From Hymenolepis diminuta (taxonomy: Eukaryota > Platyhelminthes > Cestoda > Cyclophyllidea > Hymenolepididae): a stretch of DNA of 64,000 nt. Of this stretch, positions 1 through 11,160 are shown piece by piece. Under the pieces are notes generated by a model, which was not told the DNA's origin, made no database searches, and saw only the letters and a program-made list of their open reading frames with translations. How positions within the stretch are numbered: position 1 is the first letter of the stretch; every line of letters starts with the position of its first letter. The position numbers and the translations under genes are program-made. Where the stretch lies: the NCBI GenBank assembly GCA_900708905.1, contig CAADRB010000030.1, positions 173,703 to 237,702 of the forward strand, written 5' to 3'.

Positions 1-82
1 AAAAGTTATTGTGTGCGGAAATGTCGCGCAGTTCTTTTCTGTTATATTTGAGGACATTTGAACGTGGTCTTAATATTTCAAA

Positions 83-436
83 TCTCACCTCCCGCCTAAT
101 TTCAATGGCCTGGATGAAAATGTGAAAAGACAAATTTCTGTGCCACAAGTGGAGAAAACAGTGGAAGGAATTCTTAATCCTTTACAGTTTAGGTATTAAA
201 CGACGCCTCATGTTGATGTCTCAATCTTCGTTCTCAGCCGGTAAAAAAAACGCATCCAACAGAGATTTATCTGGACACATGTGACCTCTCACCTTCATGG
301 AATACCGAAACTCTGCAGACCCAGCTCATTCATCAGTCGGGCCGTTACTCTGGATGTTTCAGAAAACCTCAAAAAAAGATTCACGGTGGATCCAATGCTC
401 AAACGTATGAATGTGGAGTTGGATAAAAATGAATAA
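83..436 (+). pseudogene. coding-like relic, unidentified
   Basis: One frame stays mostly open here and the base composition is richer in G+C than the following DNA. It gives readable stretches such as NFNGLDENVKRQISVPQVEK and, after two in-frame stops, a 64-codon run ending in KRMNVELDKNE and TAA at 434-436. The stops fall near 206 and 239, and the second sits beside a run of eight A. No family is recognised. It may be a decayed gene or transposon ORF. A chance open stretch is also possible, because GC-richer DNA lowers the stop-codon rate. Confidence 0.22.
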
Positions 437-1086
437 TTTTTAACTTAGAAAATCTAAATTAACAATTTATTGTTAATAATTCATAAAATTTGCATACTTG
501 TTAAAAGGTGCTATATTGAATGATCGTTGCCTTGCGGAGTTTCGGAGTGAGGCCTGCCCTTAAGGCATTTACGTGCCATCATTGAGTTCTGTAATTTGTG
601 GAAATTTTGAAGGCTTATAGGGCCAAATACTATAATATTAGCTCTTTTTCCTTATTCCCTAATTTTTTTTTTACATTGAATTTGTGAATATGTCTTTTGT
701 AATGACTGTTACGCTTCCGTAGTAATACCTTATACCCTGTTATACCAAATATTTTAAAAGGAAGTCGTAGCAATACTTTGTCGTGCACTGGAAATGCAAT
801 ATATAGTGTACATCATTTATAGGCCAATTTCACGTCATAAACGTGAAACCTCCATGTCATCAGTATGGCAGACTAATCATGTTCTGTTACATCGGACATG
901 ATAGACTATTAACAGTAACGATTGATTCCATCTTCTCCTGTCAGCCTCAACTCAATTCAATGGCATAGATAGATTTTGGATTATGCCAACAAATTTCATG
1001 GAGCCAAGACACTTCCGTATTCTCCCTCTTTCTGAGTTCAATTAATCAGAGCTTTATAGATGTTTACCATAACCTTACTTTAATAC
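437..1086. other. non-coding AT-rich DNA
   Basis: No open frame, repeat copy or RNA gene was seen in this stretch. Confidence 0.5.
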
Positions 1087-1353
1087 TCTTACAATCCCTT
1101 CTTCTCTATAGGTTAACCCAACACTTAGATTCCATCGAGTAATTGTAATAGTTACAGATAAATCTTGACAAAACCACAGTACAAAATGATCAATTCACAA
1201 TGTCAAAACAAGACGCATGTCCGTATTGATATGTCGATTTTTCTGTCCCCAATAATCAAATCATTTTCACAGCTTCTTTAGATGAAAAGCGATAGTTAAA
1301 AGGTGAAAAAATATAGAATCTTACATATAAGTATTATTCTCTTGTATGTAGCA
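1087..1353 (-). mobile_element. decayed solo LTR of the Ty3/gypsy family at 49-51.6 kb
   Basis: This segment aligns along most of its length with the two LTRs at 49091-49397 and 51290-51595. Shared blocks include the CTTCTCTRTAGG box near 1101, the AAACAAGACGCATGTCCGTAT block near 1205 and the AAAAGGTG block near 1297. It lacks about 16 bases of the GGGAAAAATATT block near its left-reading end. It is clearly older than the 49-51 kb copy. No matching second LTR or internal sequence lies nearby, and the flanking 5-mers do not match, so it is best read as a solo LTR. Confidence 0.65.
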
Positions 1354-1485
1354 TCAACATAATTGAAAATCCACTATCTGTTAATATACCGAGACAAGTA
1401 TTTAACCTGATCGAATTATAAACCCAAGTGATTAATGAAATCATCTGCCGATCAATATTACATTTTATATTAGCGTGGTAGAAAG

Positions 1486-1518
1486 CTTATTTTTGTATAT
1501 TTTTTTGCTAATTATAAG
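1486..1518 (+). promoter_or_regulatory. pyrimidine tract plus AG directly before the start codon
   Basis: A T-rich tract ends in TTTTTTTGCTAATTATAAG and is followed immediately by the ATG at 1519. This has the form of a 3' splice site. It could be the acceptor of a 5' UTR intron or, in animals that use spliced-leader trans-splicing, a leader acceptor. No TATA box or initiator could be assigned. Confidence 0.35.
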
Positions 1519-4500
1519 ATGTCTGGTCAAGCCACCGTACTTGAGAAAGACTACGCTGTCAGAAACGGGGAATTTGAAAGTATTGATTTTAATTTGCGAT
1601 CACAAATCATAGCGGAAGTTGATAGAACAATCAATGATCAACATGGTAAGATATAAATCTATACAATAAAGCCTCAAAATATGTCTGCTCTTGGAAAGCT
1701 GACAGAAGATAATTTTTAATTATGATTCTAAGAAATAGCGGGTTGTTTAAAAATTCATACAGAATTGTAAAAGGTATAGTACTGAATAACTTAGCAAAAC
1801 GATAAGGTTTCTATCAATACATAGGCCAATTTTCTAAAGCTGTCGAAAATGGTATTTTAAATATTATGAAGCATGACTGTTTGAGGTTTACACGAATTTA
1901 GGTTGCAGTCAAATGCGATATTTTATAAATTCTTCCTGTAGGAAATGCATGCATTTATTTAAATTGTTTATCAAACTATTCGGCTACCTTTCTGATTTAA
2001 CTTCTATAATATTTAAATTATAAAACGTTGCATAATTTACCAGTGAAACATTTGATTAATAAAATAGCTAATTTATCACACCAAATAAGAGAAAATTATA
2101 CGAGATACATAGATGATAACCGGTTGTTTTTTGAGATGGGCCCAGTTAGATGCACGTTTTACAACGTGTAATTATCTTTGACAGTATCCATGACTTTGGT
2201 TAGATCAGTACCTATTCGTGTAAATTATCTAACTGTTTGGTTGTGCAAACATTTACTGATGAGGGCTGCTATGAAGTATAACTACGGTTACTCGGTCCAG
2301 GAAGGGGAGAGAGGAGATTGAAAACTTGACGAGACCTTTACTGATATAATTTAGAATCTATTTATAGTAAGGAAACTGAATTATGATTGACCTGAGAAGA
2401 GTGAACTAATCATTACTCTCTGAAGAGTACAATCAGTCGAAAAATGAATTAGTGAATGGCGTTGACATCAACGTCATGCTGGAATCAGATCAGATTACAC
2501 GACTAATATTTGCAGAGGTGGTATTAATAATAGGTATTACCAAATACTCGAGGTTTAGAAAAAAGGTCAGAAGTATATTATTATAGATCCTGTTCCGTTA
2601 TCGAGTGAATAAAGATTATTACAAAAAAAAAATAATCACAGTTTTATGTTCTCGATTCATTTGTCTTTGAAATTTATTTTCTATCAAATATTTCTCACAT
2701 ATTTCCATATTTTATCGTCCACAATAAGGAAAAAATTTTTATCCTCACGGAAAAGCATCCGAAAGCAGGAAATAATGGACGTGTCTAATATGGATTAGAG
2801 GAAGGTGATCAATTAGAATTAGAAATTAAGAACCGTAATTATAATAAAAAGAGCCTTACAATTTTTTAATCCTTAAAGTCAGACTGTATTATGACACATA
2901 GTACAATGTTTAATGCAATAATGCAACAATGCACAATATTCAGGATTTGCCCCTTTTCCTGAGTGAATTCATGGTCGCGGTTAGTAAAATTTGATGGTTG
3001 GTAAAAAATTTCGAATCTCATTACTATGCCGTGGCAGCACAAAATACTTGAACAAGTTCTAATCATGGGAAGGCATGTAAATGAAGTGAACAGGAAACGA
3101 GATAAGGTTCCTAGCTAATTTGCTATGTGCTAAAGTTCTCCAAAGTAGACATAGTTAAGAGGAAGGAAATGTAAGTTTTGAATATGATTTATTTTGTGAG
3201 AGAATTTTAACCAAATTTCCTACTCAGTCTCTTTATGCATTGCGCACCTACTGACTCATACCTCTGCTCTAGTTGAAAATGAACAAAGATTCCAAAATCT
3301 GTCAGTCGCTTCATTTCGCCTGTTCTTCGCAATCTGAATTTTCTTCTCAATTCCTCTTCCTTCTCCTTCCTACTTTCCCCCTCATTCATTTTCCAATTTT
3401 CCAACACACATTTATCCAAACCAACCCTTGGCTTTCCTACTCGTTAAAGACTGTTTTTTTCTGTTAGCGTTCGGAAGATTTTTTGTTCTAAGAAGTGATA
3501 TTCAGCCTAATTTGGTATAGGTTCAAAAATTACTTTACCAGTGGATTATAATTACTTTTAGCCTCCAGCTGTTGATTGGTCCCAGGGTTGTGTGTGCGAG
3601 TTGAGTGAACAAAGGGATAAGTGGCACTTTCGCACCGTTGTGCGTGAGTACATTCCAGAGATGCGTCTTCTTGGTTGTTCTTGCGAGAAAGGACGCCGCA
3701 GGGACCGAGAATTTTAATTTCATAGTTGATTATGCAATCTTTAGTATCTTACCACGGCCAAAGATGATATTTGAAGTTAGCAACGGTTATTTTAATAAGA
3801 TGGAAATCAATATAGTTCACTCAAAATGAAATCTAATACAGTCCTTTAAAAATCAACAATATTAACAAAATAATAAGAGAACATTCATACTGGTAACTAC
3901 CACACTAAGCTTGAGGTAGCACAGCCAAGTATCAAACTAAATATAACTTTAAGCAGATTATTTCCTAACAGAGTTTTATGCAAAATTTTTTACTCAGTTT
4001 TATTATAATTAGGACTAAATTGAAGAGAATATTTTTTAAACCTGCACTGGTTCATTTCTAATTTTAGTCAGCATAAGTCTTCTCTACATACGTAGTTTAA
4101 ATTATAAAACGGACGGTTTAACGAAAAAAAAGAGAGTAAATATTGTAGAGCCAAATATATTTAAAAAGAAGAGCAATTAATGAAAGAAAGTCACGCAAGA
4201 ATAGTTAATTTATAGTATTTTAGAAATAGCAATTGCATTCATAGCCTTCTTATTTCTTTGATTAATGTAGAATAAAAGTAATATTCCTGAAGACGATTTT
4301 GTAACTCACGATTTTTAATTTTCCACAATCATCCAGTGCAGATATTGTCTAGCAGTATATGATAAGGATGTGCTTAAATACACAATTTTGACACCATTGG
4401 AAATTAAGGACCATTCTCTCAGTCAGGAAATCTTAAAAGGACCTTTCGCCTTCTTTAGTTTCTAAAAATTTTCTCATTTCATTTTTAGAATAAACATCAT

Positions 4501-5681
4501 TCCCAATCCCAAAAGAATTGCAAACCATTATTCTATATGTATAATTATCAAGTGCTCAAAGATAATAACGACCGTTGAGAGTGAAATATGGCAGACAGTA
4601 GATATTTACGAAATGGAATTAATTTACGTGAATGCGGATAGAAATACTATGTTGCACATTAGAAATAATTATTCTAAGAAATGTATCTCAAACTGATCCT
4701 TTTGAACTACTTCGAAATATCTTGCAACAGGTTTAAGGTCTTATAATAACTAAATAATACATAGATTCTCTTTTGAGTTCCTTTCAAAGAAGGGGCTAAC
4801 CGTATTATTTCAGACGAAGACAGTGAGCGATGAAAAACACTATAAGCATAGCAAACATCCTAGGTTCAATAATTGAATTGACTTAGGAGTCAATGATTAG
4901 CTAATTAGCTAAAAATGTGATCCTTGACATGTTCATTAGCAGGCTCCATATTATTTACAATTCAAACACAAAAGTGATGAAGTATTTTGTTGCTCTTCTT
5001 TTTGTTGCTTAATGATTAGCAATATACACAGTTTTGAGACGATCTGAAAATTTGAATATGATCTTACCGTCCATGGTGCAAGATAAATCAATTTCATGAT
5101 AATTTATTAGGATTCGTTAGCGCTTTACTCTTCTCCCTCCGACAGTTAAATTTGTAATATAAATATACCAGAAAATGTACTTTAATTTAATATTTTTATG
5201 CATCTTTAATATCTGGACGATGTTTATCGTAACAAATCAGCCATCAAATACTATCTTTCATTTCGCAGAAGCAATCAATCCATCCTTCTGCGATTGGTCA
5301 CATATAGAGACGAAGATACTTCCAAAACTCGAAACGTCCCTGAGCTCGAGTTCCAAAATTGGAGTTATAAGGCCGAGCCACCAAAGCGGAAGAAGAGTTC
5401 CCAGCTCTGGATGCAGTACTAGCAAAGCTTCGAAGGCAGCAACTTCAACTAATAAGACATCTTCACGGTCATCACAAAATCAGGAACCATCGGTTCAAAT
5501 GAAACAAAATGAAAATTTCGAGGTGAATACGGAACTATTTTCGTCCCCAATCAACTGCAGAAATTTTATTAAAGAGTATCGAGAGAGAAAACTGATCAAG
5601 CTACGCGAAAAAGTGGGTGAAATTCCATATGTCAATTGGGGATTGGATTTAAAATTGGCGAAATCGGATACCTTTGTATGA
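1519..5681 (+). CDS. two-exon gene, unrecognised 179-aa Ser-rich protein
   Basis: Exon 1 is 1519-1645 and ends at the donor ATG|GTAAGA. Exon 2 is 5269-5681 and follows the acceptor CTATCTTTCATTTCGCAG. Exon 1 leaves one G, which joins AA of exon 2 to give GAA (Glu43). The joined 540 bases are 179 codons plus TGA. The protein starts MSGQATVLEKDYAV. Residues about 1-64 are mixed and acidic (DFNLRSQIIAEVDRTI; CDWSHIETKILPKLE). Residues about 65-118 are a low-complexity Ser/Thr/Lys region, probably disordered. Residues 138-179 form a second ordered-looking segment with a basic helix (FIKEYRERKLIKLREKV) and the end IPYVNWGLDLKLAKSD. There is no signal peptide or membrane segment. I do not recognise the family. 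An ATG at 5175 would give a longer exon-2-only ORF, but those extra codons look intronic. Both splice sites are inferred, not proven. Confidence 0.6.
1646..5268 (+). other. intron of the 1519-5681 gene
   Basis: This is a 3.6 kb intron with GTAAGA at the left and a pyrimidine-rich TTTCGCAG at the right. It is AT-rich. Its only notable content is a pyrimidine-rich patch around 3290-3430 and the coding-like stretch at 3562-3717. Confidence 0.5.
3562..3717 (+). other. coding-like stretch inside an intron
   Basis: After an acceptor-like AATTACTTTTAG, 51 codons stay open to TAA at 3715-3717. The translation looks protein-like, with motifs such as VCELSEQRDKWHFRTVV and GCSCEKGRRRDRE, and is rich in Cys, Arg and Glu. 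The phase does not fit the upstream exon at 1519-1645, so it is unlikely to be a skipped exon of that gene. It may be a transposon relic or an exon of an unseen gene. The family is not recognised, and chance is possible because the patch is GC-richer than its surroundings. Confidence 0.25.
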
Positions 5682-5729
5682 ATTATAAATGATTCTATCG
5701 ATATGTCCCTCTTCTTATAACATATCTAA

Positions 5730-5735
5730 AATAAA
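5730..5735 (+). terminator. poly(A) signal AATAAA
   Basis: A canonical AATAAA lies 49 bases after the TGA of the two-exon gene and is followed by a GT/T-rich stretch (TTGGTTTGTTCGTC). This supports exon 2 being terminal. Confidence 0.5.
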
Positions 5736-8700
5736 CTTGGTTTGTTCGTCGCATTTCTAATAATTCATTAGGTGTATGGACAATTTTACCCAATCGTTCT
5801 TCATATATTATGAACAAGTGAATAATCATGAAATGATCTAAGATATTAACCTTTAGTCATCAATTCATAAAAAACAGCCTGATTTTATTTCTATATGGAC
5901 GTTGAAAATATGCATTTATTTTTAAATAACCGAGAAAATATATATGGCGACTTATGAAAAGGTTTTAAAATTAAAAAATAATACCCTGAAACACCATTGT
6001 TTTAGGAATTTTATTTTCATTTTTAAGTCATTTCAGATATTTAGTTTGCCTTACATCTCCATAGACTCGTACCTGTGTTATCAACTTTGAGCATGCATGT
6101 ATGATTAATAGATCCACCTCCTGTACACATTATGTTGCTATTTCATTTAAACACAGTTTAATATTTATTTATATGCTCCAGCTTAAACGTGATTAAGTAC
6201 ATTGCACTACTCGATTAGGGAAATTAACGGAGTTAGAGGGTTGTTACGAAGATACACAGAGTAAATTTCACCACATTTTAGCAAAAGCCGACGAAGAGAT
6301 CAAACAGATCGTTTAAAACGCAAATCAAAGGCGCGTATTTCACAGACCGTCCCTCTTCCGTTATTGCTTCAGATAATAAAATTGCATACATTAGGCTTAA
6401 ATGAGCATATACATTTTTATGCCAGGAGATACTATAATACGGTAAAAAATCATGGCTAATGAAATTCCTAATGTGCTACAATTTATAGTAATGCATCGGA
6501 ATAATTGAAATAAAATAAGCTTAAATATGAAGCTAGTTTCGAATGAATCTATAGATAATGGGCAATAATTTAGGCGCAAAGGAACAACTTCTTATGAAAA
6601 TAACATTCTGGAAGATATAAAAGTCGGTTCTTCAAAGGGATTATTTTGATATTCTCACACGTTAATGCTATTTGATGTTCATCAAACCGAATGTTATGGA
6701 AAACTTTTTCTGTCCTGCTGCTGAACGAATAACAGTGATGAATTACAGCTTATTAAGATGGTGTAATGATACATATTTATATCGATAGTAGACAACTCAC
6801 TGACTGCAGAATTCAAATAAAGTGGGACTCTTGATATCCCGACTTTATTGTATACACTTCCTTCGTCCATTTACGCACGATTTTGCCTTTTCACGTGTTC
6901 AAGAGCTGAGGCATGATTCGAAATTTTGGGCTTTCCCATTAATATGGAATAACAACAGCAATAACATTAATGAATAAACATTTCGAAATCACAGATGTTT
7001 TAAGAATTGTTTACTTCTTTCCAGTGAGTTGAAAAGTACTTGAAATTTTATAATTTTAACAACTTAAAATAATAATTAAAAATCTTTCATAACCGAATTC
7101 ACATAGTAAAGTGATAGGGAGACAAAAAATGCTTTACCGTTGACGGGAAGAACAATTCCACGTTATCGAAATAACGCTTCCACATCATCATCATTGGAAG
7201 TTATGGCATGGGGAGGCCAGCTGCCATTAATTGATTGGTATGTTGTCTGATTAATCATTTGCTGCCACACTGGTTATGGAAGTCCAATACTTGGTAACGA
7301 TTGGTTCAATAATCTCCGGCCAATTATAACTCAATTTAATAGTATAAACAAATTCTAAATTGTGAAATAGACATGCGGATTGGTTTTGGAGTGAAAGCTC
7401 TTTTCCCTTCTCTCTCTGGTATTTGGGCAGTTTTATTTGAAATGGTTTCACAATTAAAAACAGTAGGCGATTATGCCTTGTAAAATTAAGCATTTACAAA
7501 GCAAAACAAAGGTTACCTGACTTCAAAGTTTTATTAGTAAATTCTGAAAATCATGGAAATTTTTCCAGGTAACGAATTTATCCCGTTAGTCTAGTTTTAT
7601 TCCTGCAACAATGTTCCGAAGAGTAGCCAAATTGAAATCTCAGGACAAATATCTATTTTTACATTAAGTTTTCACTTAAAATCATAATCTGTAAGAATGT
7701 AGTCAATGTAATTTACTCATTTACTCGGGAGAAGAGTTTAACGTGCAATTGAATAACTTAACCTTTAACTCTAGTTAGCTTTTTGCAAGCTAACAACTCA
7801 ACAACTTTACTGGCGGAAGTGACGCCACTATTCAGTGAAATTTGAACTAATTAGTGTAATACGGTATCGTAAAATACAAATGAATGCAACCCATCAATTA
7901 TGTAAATCTACGTCTGCCGCAACTATCAGCTTATCACTTTCAAAGCTAAGTTCTAACTGAACAAGATATCTTCATAATCTTATTTCAAGGTTTCTAAAAT
8001 GACGTGATTTTAGGACCGATCTCCTTCAATTTCTCGTAAAACTAATATTAAAAGCTATATCATCTCATAGTTGATACTGCATAATAAATAAGTGTAATAA
8101 AAATAATAGCTTAATAGGCAAAATTTGGGATAGGAATGAGAAGGAAGGAACAGTTGGGATTATCAATTAAAACTAAAGTTAGCATTTGGAAATTCTGCAC
8201 CAGTAAATCGATTTTCATCTTTTAATATCAAAGAATAAGCGACTTTAGCGTTATTGATTATTAAGGAAACATATAAACGGTTACTTTAACGTCAGCTGTG
8301 ATATAATTTAATTAGAAATGTTACTGCATTTAGTTACTTTACCATTTAGTATCTACCTATTACATTATTTGGTCTTTGATTAAAATAATTACATATTAAG
8401 TGATGGAATTAAGAAACAGGTTGAGATTTCATTATGAACCAGAGTTATATCTGAATATCAAATTTAAAAATTAAATTTGCTGCAAATTCCGATATTACAA
8501 TACAAATAATTGTTATGTTAATCTGATGAAAAATCAAGCTACCCCCATTTTATTATTATCTTCCTAGAGTTTCAACTTGAGAAGATTAACTATTTTTGAA
8601 AAGTTTAACTTGTACTTGTGTCAGCTAAAGTGACCATTCTCAGAATTTATCAATTTGGCGTTATGAGCCATTCAGGTTTTGGCAGTGTAATTTTAATACT

Positions 8701-10104
8701 TGCCCAATAAACGATAAAAAATTGATAAAAGAGCCACGTCTACAGCATAGAAGTCACCAATTAAGGATAGAGTAAACCTACGAAGCTACGATGCTATCAA
8801 TTCTCTAGCATTCACATATTTACTTACAAATAAGATGACAAAGAATAAGAAAAAGAAACTTACAGTCAAAGGAGAAGAAGGAGGCGTCTAGCTAGTAGAC
8901 TGAAAAACGTGTTGATATAAATTTCAATGGCAGGACCTTGAAGCGGTTCCATAACCTCAAGTTAATTGAATTTTTCCGGAAAAAATTGTCCCCCTTGTAG
9001 TAATAAAGTTATCAAGATTTCAAGCACTCGACATGTCCTGACTTCCACATTGCGATTAGAACATAATTTTCGGCAAGTCTCAACCTATACTCACTTATTG
9101 TTCGTTCCCAGACTTTTATCCTATGTGTACAACTTTGTACATACGCACCTGGAAGGTAGCCGCTAGCCATCATTCTAAAGTAGAATACCCCACTTTTCAC
9201 CTCAAATCTTGCTCTTCTGATGTGAGATAGGTTCTTGTATCCTGTTAGTCTAATTCACTCAGATTATAGAAGTATCTTTTCTTGGGATTAGAGCTACTTC
9301 AAGTTGCATAATCTTGAGAAAATTGGGATACCTTGCTTAATCTTATGCTATTTTTAAGTTCTGGCCTTTTGCAGCCTATTTGATGGGGCTAATAAGGTTA
9401 TGGCACTTTCAGTACCCGATTTCTAACCCGATTAAGTCATATTAAAGTCGAAAGTCACATGTCAGAATGCCATTCTTAAATCTGATATCCGATTCAATGT
9501 GAATATCTACAATAGATCTTTTGAAAGAGCAGCAGTATTCATTCTTCTTTTCCACGAAGAGACGAAGTATGAATTCTGAATACCATAGACGAAATTCCTC
9601 AATCTTCTCTTTAATGTCTTTCCTTACAGATATAGCTGTGTGTCCACTTATTCATATGGAATATTACATATCATATTGCATTAGTGACTTAATAGGCACA
9701 TTACTATTTAACTGGCCTAGTATTTATTCCCGTAAAAATAATGGCAGATTATGGCTTTGTTGAACGCCGGCAATCAAACCTAGATTATTGTTACAGATAA
9801 ATTTAGTTGAATAACGGGAAAAAACTAAGAATAAAAAGGAAAAATTGAATAGTAAATATCGTGCCTTATTTTAGATTATGAAAAGCATATCATTTCAAGT
9901 AAATTCTTTTGAAAGAAGCTACTTATTTAAATGTATGCAATTGAACCACATCTGACATGTTAAGGTCATGCAAGCTGTGTAATATCATGTAGGATCATTC
10001 GAATTTCTCATTCACACAAAGAAAACGAATTTAAACGGCATTGGCGATTATCATAATTAAATAACCATCCAATAAGCACTGAACATCGCAGAGAAGCATT
10101 TGGT
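5736..10104. other. intergenic AT-rich DNA
   Basis: Apart from a short fragment of a dispersed repeat at 6800-6850, no gene, RNA or mobile element was seen. The short open frames here have no codon bias, splice context or family resemblance. Confidence 0.5.
6800..6850 (+). repeat. dispersed repeat family R3, fragment
   Basis: GAATTCAAATAAAGTGGGACTCTTGATATCCCGACTTT closely matches the end of the R3 copy at 42250-42290. The two share the AAGTGGGACT and TTGATATC blocks. Confidence 0.5.
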
Positions 10105-10235
10105 GGAATCCAGAAGTTAAATTCTGAAATCTCGATTTGGAGCGTGAATTACCCATTAAGTAAATATTGTACACTTCGAATCCAAAAATCAAACAAAGTA
10201 AAACTCGCTGATAACTTGATTTCACCTCATTATCT
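10105..10235 (+). repeat. dispersed repeat family R3
   Basis: This aligns with 42190-42300 through TTCTGAAAT, a CATTAANTAAAT block and TCGAATCCAAAAATCAAAC, then a diverged GTAAAACTCGCTGATAACTTGATTT. The family is unnamed. No coding capacity is seen. Confidence 0.5.
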
Positions 10236-10920
10236 TTTCGGGCTCATACCTTTAGTAAACCGAAAAAGTTCACTTTAGGCATGATTTTAGAATGATTTCT
10301 TAAATTTGACGTTAAATGAAAATGTTAACAAATGTTGGCCAGGCTAATCTTGGTATTCCGTTTTTTCCAACCAGGATTTAGGGTTTCTCATAAATTGAAT
10401 AATTTCTCAAATAATATTATATCATTAAAATTGCCATATTTATACCATGATAAATAAGCCGAAAATTTTCTTCTTATCAATCTTAATTTCAGATTTTCAA
10501 TTTTGTATATGTTTTCTCTTCTCAATCAAAGTGTCTAGTTTATTAATTAAATTATAAGAGACCATATGTGTATAAACTAATAACAGGGAAATTAATATTT
10601 GTAATATTCTCTAAATGTTTTTATTCTCCCAATTTTAATTTAAATCTTAGAATCTGTTTGATTTACAAATTTCTGAGAACTCTTTCGTTCAAATACACTT
10701 ACTATATATTTATAAATATGGAAAATAAGCTTAATTTTTGTCATAGTATCGAGATTTGATGTAATTGCAAAATATTATTTAATTCTTATTTCTCATGAAA
10801 GTCAGAAAATGTGTTCAATAAAAGCTTTTCTATCTGATAATTATACAAAATATGAAAAGAGAGAGTACAAATAATGATAGTTTCCAGACGCTCGTCTTGG
10901 GTTAGAAGGTGACATAATAG

Positions 10921-11055
10921 AGTCCCCTCGGTGAGAAACTCGAATTCTACCAGCCCCTTCATTAACCAAACTTAACCAGTGTGGTCGGCCATTCCGATCA
11001 ATTGGCATGAACCGCTGATTTACCGACGAGCACTTTAACCAATGCTACATTAGCA
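10921..11055 (+). repeat. dispersed repeat family R1 (SINE-sized)
   Basis: The core AAACTTAACCAGTGTGGT at 10968 begins a 33-base block that matches the reverse complement of 47860-47892 at about 29 of 33 positions. The similarity extends weakly on both sides. It is GC-richer than the flanks. The length and dispersion suggest a short interspersed element, but no clear tRNA promoter boxes were found. Confidence 0.45.
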
Positions 11056-11114
11056 CGCAGAATGAAATATAATATTTATTTTATCGGATACCGATTTCGA
11101 AATAATGCCTTTAA

Positions 11115-11160
11115 AACTGTTATTGGCTCAGAACACAGTGGTTCTGTGTTAAACTGTTAT
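11115..11160. repeat. hairpin between direct repeats
   Basis: AACACAG-TGGTT-CTGTGTT forms a 7-bp stem. It is flanked by two copies of AAACTGTTATT, one just before and one just after. It may be a small duplication footprint. Confidence 0.4.

Noticed and set aside
5175..5268. ATG at 5175 as the true start of the Ser-rich protein
   Set aside because: The extra codons before 5269 include a pyrimidine tract ending in CAG, and the frame joins exactly to an upstream exon with a GTAAGA donor.
7100..7250. 49-codon plus-strand open stretch
   Set aside because: No splice context or motif; length is within chance expectation.
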